Positions 4,966 through 7,274 of a DNA stretch of 7,274 bases are shown here, piece by piece (the stretch's first letter is position 1; each line of letters starts with the position of its first letter). Under the pieces are notes generated by a model, which was given only the letters and a program-made list of their open reading frames with translations, was not told the origin of the DNA and did not search any database. A program made the translations under genes and the position numbers. Location: contig VBQB01000166.1 of NCBI GenBank assembly GCA_005887855.1, positions 1-7,274 on the forward strand, given 5' to 3'. The stretch comes from Verrucomicrobiota bacterium (GTDB taxonomy: Bacteria > Verrucomicrobiota > Verrucomicrobiae > Chthoniobacterales > UBA10450).

Positions 4966-6381
4966 ATGGCCGTTAAGACTGAGAAGGAACTGAGCGAAAC
5001 GCAGCGCAGTCATTGGCTGAAGGCGGTGGCGGCGATCGAGTTGCGCAATTTCGGATACGCGATCTCGCTCTTGCAAGGAATCCTGAGGCAGGAGCCGGAG
5101 TTTCTCACCGGTCGCCAATTGCTGCGCCGCACTGAGGTGACGAAAAGCAAATCGGCGAAAAAGAGTCTGTTCAACATGTCGACCGCACCGCTCACAGTTA
5201 TGAGAGCGCAGCGAGAAATGAAGAAAGATCCAAAACGCGCGATGGAAATGCTGGAAAAAGTCTTGGAAGAAGAGCCTTACCATCGGCAGGCGAATCTCGT
5301 TTTAAAGCAAGCGGCAGTGGCGGCGGGCTGGCCGGAAATCGGCGTCTTTGCCCTGCGGACCTTGTTGGAAAAAAGCCCGCGTGACTTGAAAGTGCTGCAT
5401 GAGCTTGGTCGCTTGTATCACGAACTTGGGCAAAATGAGCCCGAGGTCGAAATTTACAACCAAATCACTGAGATAAATCCACACGATGCCGAGGCACTTC
5501 GGCTCGGCAAAGATGCTTCGGCACATGCTTCCATGAAAAGTGGCGGGTGGACGCAGGCGGAAAGCTATCGGGACTTGATCAAGGATAAAGAGATGGCGGT
5601 TTCGCTCGAGCAGCAGAGTCGGATGAGGTTGAGCGGCGAACCGCTCGATCGCCAAATCGCGGAAACATATGCCCTTCACCAAGGGGAGCCGGAGAATGTC
5701 GATCTTGCGCGACGCCTGGCGGCACTGAACGAGCAGAAAGATGATATTGGAGCAGCGATCGCCTGGTATCAATACGCCGCCGACCTGACCAAAGGCGCCG
5801 ATGCCGGATTGATTCGAAAGGTCTCCGACTTAAAAATGAAACGCTTCGACCGGGAGATCGTTGCGCACGAGGAATTTCTTTCCACTCACGATGCGGGTCA
5901 CGAGCTATATGCGGAAAAGTCTGAGGAATTGAAGATCGCAAAAAAGAAGCGCGCAGAAATTGTGATCGACGACGCGCGCAAACGCCTGGAGCGGAACCCG
6001 ACCGACTTACAGCTTCGTTTTGAACTCGGTGAGCAGCTCGTCAACGCGGGGCATTTTCGCCAAGCATTGCCGGAGCTTCAGCGCGCGCGGCAGAATCCAA
6101 ATGCGCGCCTGAAAGCGATGAACCTTCTCGGCCGCTGTTACACCGAGCTCGGGATGCTCGATCTGGCACTGAAGCAGCTTGAAGAGGCGTCGAAAGAAAT
6201 CTTGTCGATGGACGCGATGAAAAAAGAAATCGTTTATAATCTCGGTCTCGTTTACGAGCAGATGGGTGACAAGGAAAGGTCGCTCAACTGCATGAAGCAA
6301 ATTTACGAAGCTGATTATGGCTACAAAGATGTGGCCACGCGCGTCGAGAGTTCTTACCAACAGAATATCCCGCGCGCTTGA
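4966..6381 (+). CDS. tetratricopeptide repeat (TPR) protein
   Basis: The 471-residue product is predicted to be mostly alpha-helical, with TPR-type helix pairs in two blocks. The N-terminal block (about residues 16-175) includes HWLKAVAAIELRNFGYAISLL, the PKRAMEMLEKVLEEEPYHRQA unit and VLHELGRLYHELGQ...INPHDAEA. The C-terminal block (about 344-455) includes LRFELGEQLVNAGHFRQALPE, MNLLGRCYTELGMLDLALKQL and YNLGLVYEQMGDKERSL. Between them is a charged, possibly coiled-coil stretch with many Lys, Arg and Glu. There is no signal peptide, membrane segment or catalytic motif, so it is probably a cytoplasmic scaffold or adaptor. The ATG at 4966 follows the promoter candidate closely and lacks a ribosome site. 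The gene lies 121 bases after mutS in the same direction. The specific partner cannot be read from the sequence. Confidence 0.85.
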   Translation: MAVKTEKELSETQRSHWLKAVAAIELRNFGYAISLLQGILRQEPEFLTGRQLLRRTEVTKSKSAKKSLFNMSTAPLTVMRAQREMKKDPKRAMEMLEKVLEEEPYHRQANLVLKQAAVAAGWPEIGVFALRTLLEKSPRDLKVLHELGRLYHELGQNEPEVEIYNQITEINPHDAEALRLGKDASAHASMKSGGWTQAESYRDLIKDKEMAVSLEQQSRMRLSGEPLDRQIAETYALHQGEPENVDLARRLAALNEQKDDIGAAIAWYQYAADLTKGADAGLIRKVSDLKMKRFDREIVAHEEFLSTHDAGHELYAEKSEELKIAKKKRAEIVIDDARKRLERNPTDLQLRFELGEQLVNAGHFRQALPELQRARQNPNARLKAMNLLGRCYTELGMLDLALKQLEEASKEILSMDAMKKEIVYNLGLVYEQMGDKERSLNCMKQIYEADYGYKDVATRVESSYQQNIPRA

Positions 6382-6421
6382 TTTGCGGCTCCTGCCTGTC
6401 GGGTCGCGTCTGCGCCCGTGC

Positions 6422-6450
6422 ATCCAGCCGGGGCTGGATCTTCGATTCTT
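6422..6450 (+). terminator. hairpin after the TPR gene, possible terminator
   Basis: ATCCAGC (6422-6428) pairs perfectly with GCTGGAT (6433-6439) around a four-base loop CGGG. It begins 41 bases after the TPR stop and is followed by CTTCGATTCTT (6440-6450), which contains several T's but no uninterrupted run. It fits an intermediate-strength terminator, or a stabilising 3' hairpin, before the separate DUF4142 unit. Confidence 0.45.
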
Positions 6451-6483
6451 AAAAAGTCAAAGCGTTCCCGATGGTGTCTCAAC

Positions 6484-6488
6484 GGAGG
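6484..6488 (+). promoter_or_regulatory. Shine-Dalgarno site of the broken DUF4142 gene
   Basis: GGAGG lies nine bases before the ATG at 6498. It decides the original start of the gene: the reading frame from that ATG gives a lysine-arginine N-terminus and signal-peptide core that continue, through a TGA, into the DUF4142 domain. Confidence 0.65.
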
Positions 6489-6497
6489 AATCGTCTA

Positions 6498-6985
6498 ATG
6501 AAAACCAAACGAGCTATAATCTCATGATTCGCGATTCTCGCTGTAATGGCCGGATCACTCAGTTTCGCGGGCCTGGCGCTCGACCAAGAGAGTCCCGCAA
6601 CAAAGAGCTCTTCGCTTAGTGTAAAGGACAAAACGTTCATGAGAAAAGCCGCTAAGGGCGGTATGATGGAGGTGGCAATGGGAAGATTGGCTGCACAGAA
6701 TGCTCAAAGCGACGATGTGAAATCATTTGGCAAACGAATGGTCACCGATCACAGCAAAGCCAACGACGAGCTGAAATCGATCGCGCCGAAAAAAGGGCGT
6801 CAAACTGCCAAAAATGGAGCTCAGATAAAGCTTACATGGATATGATGGTGAAAGATCACGAAAAGGATCTGGCGGAATTTAAGGAAGAGGCCAATAGGGG
6901 AACTGATTCCGACGTAAAGAAATTCGCGGAGGACACGGCCAAGGTACTCGATCTTGCCAAAGCGACTCAAAGCAAGCTGCAATAG
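6498..6985 (+). pseudogene. DUF4142 (ferritin-like fold) exported protein, disrupted
   Basis: From the ATG at 6498 the frame reads MKTKRAIIS, a TGA at 6525-6527, then FAILAVMAGSLSFAGLAL, which together form a signal peptide interrupted at codon 10. The DUF4142 domain follows in the same frame: KDKTFMRKAAKGGMMEVAMG, LAAQNAQSDDVKSFGKRM and VTDHSKANDELKSIAPKKG. One extra base near 6795-6797 then shifts the frame; GVKLPKMEL is readable in the next frame from 6796. Near 6822 the frame shifts again and AYMDMMVKDHEKDLAEFKEE continues to TAG at 6983-6985. Between MEL and DKAYMD about 20 residues usual for the family seem to be missing. The family is predicted to be four-helix, usually periplasmic, of unclear function. 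An ORF starting at ATG 6546 would lack part of the signal peptide and the C-terminal helices. Three independent lesions argue for a decaying gene rather than one sequencing error. Confidence 0.85.
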
Positions 6986-7001
6986 AGATACTGGTTGCGC
7001 G

Positions 7002-7039
7002 ATGCGGCAGGTCTGAAAAGACGTGCCGCATTTCTCTTT
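7002..7039 (+). terminator. Rho-independent terminator of the DUF4142 gene
   Basis: ATGCGGCA (7002-7009) pairs with TGCCGCAT (7024-7031) and GTCT (7011-7014) with AGAC (7019-7022), separated by one G-G mismatch and closed by a GAAA tetraloop. The tail TTCTCTTT (7032-7039) is T-rich. It starts 17 bases after the TAG of the broken gene. This is the most convincing terminator in the window, so the transcription unit may still be intact although the reading frame is not. Confidence 0.8.
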
Positions 7040-7274
7040 GCTGGCTTGAGCGTCCCAAGTTAAAAGCGCAATTTTCACGGGATCTGTCACAAGGGTCTGG
7101 AAGCTCGAGACTGCGCTAGGGCACTCCAGGAAAGTGGCTAAACGTCTCTTCTGTCGCAGTAGCGTGCTGGCGAACTCGTCCGGAGTGCCGGCTGCAACCT
7201 AATAAGCATCCAAGCCGAAATGCCTCCCCGCTAGCACTTAGCACAGGCTCTAGCACTACGACACTCCGACGAAT
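7040..7274. other. right end without a recognisable gene
   Basis: I see no credible coding frame, tRNA or promoter here. An eight-base inverted repeat, GGCACTCC (7120-7127) and GGAGTGCC (7182-7189), is separated by 54 bases, and an eight-base direct repeat CTAGCACT occurs at 7231-7238 and 7250-7257. One frame is open from about 7120 to the window end but gives an unrecognised, low-complexity peptide. The segment may be the upstream region of a gene beyond the window. Confidence 0.3.

Noticed and set aside
6525..6527. Selenocysteine or programmed readthrough at the in-frame TGA
   Set aside because: The TGA falls in the signal peptide, no SECIS-like hairpin is evident directly downstream, and the same gene carries two more frame breaks, so simple decay is the better explanation.
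6317..6619. 100-residue plus-strand frame spanning the end of the TPR gene and the start of the DUF4142 gene
   Set aside because: It crosses the TPR stop, a hairpin and the strong GGAGG site in an unrelated frame; both real genes explain the DNA better.
6821..7090. 89-residue minus-strand frame
   Set aside because: It runs antisense to the conserved C-terminal part of the DUF4142 remnant and through its terminator; no ribosome site or homology.
7040..7274. tRNA or other RNA gene at the right end
   Set aside because: I could not find a cloverleaf, a GTTCGAA-like T-loop or a CCA end on either strand.

Overview
This window looks like chromosomal DNA from a GC-rich, probably soil-dwelling bacterium. 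The MutS sequence, the TPR protein beside it, the small secreted proteins and the short dispersed repeat inside mutS fit Verrucomicrobiota (Chthoniobacterales-like) best; Acidobacteriota is the main alternative. No rRNA or other phylogenetic marker is present, so this placement is an inference of low to moderate confidence.

Left part (1-1790). A possible coding remnant (43-213) is followed by a 217-residue protein (275-928) that is a free-standing version of the C-terminal module usually found at the end of large signalling ATPases and regulators. Next come two tandem 17-bp dyad repeats spaced exactly 20 bp apart, an AT-rich promoter-like and A-rich leader region, and a gene for a small secreted Cys-containing protein (1095-1577). 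Its 3' side has an unusually structured intergenic region: a long imperfect stem-loop, a strong 15-bp hairpin resembling a terminator, and a further palindrome.

Middle (1800-4965). On the minus strand lies a broken piece of sucC (succinyl-CoA ligase beta subunit), with only the C-terminal ~100 residues, a +1 frameshift and unrelated sequence upstream. Divergent from it is a full-length mutS (2283-4844) with intact mismatch-binding and ATPase motifs, a C-terminal beta-clamp-binding peptide, and a 30-bp repeat-like segment carried in frame in the lever region. A short hairpin and a good promoter candidate separate mutS from the next gene.

Right part (4966-7274). A 471-residue TPR protein is followed by a DUF4142 gene broken three ways (in-frame stop in the signal peptide, frameshift, internal deletion). 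That gene still keeps its Shine-Dalgarno site and a good Rho-independent terminator. The last ~235 bases contain no recognisable gene.

Overall this is housekeeping DNA (mutS, TPR gene) embedded in a region with several decaying genes. I see no multi-gene novel system. The points most worth checking are the tandem dyad operator candidate, the structured RNA region after the secreted-protein gene, the repeat inside mutS and the free-standing C-terminal module protein.
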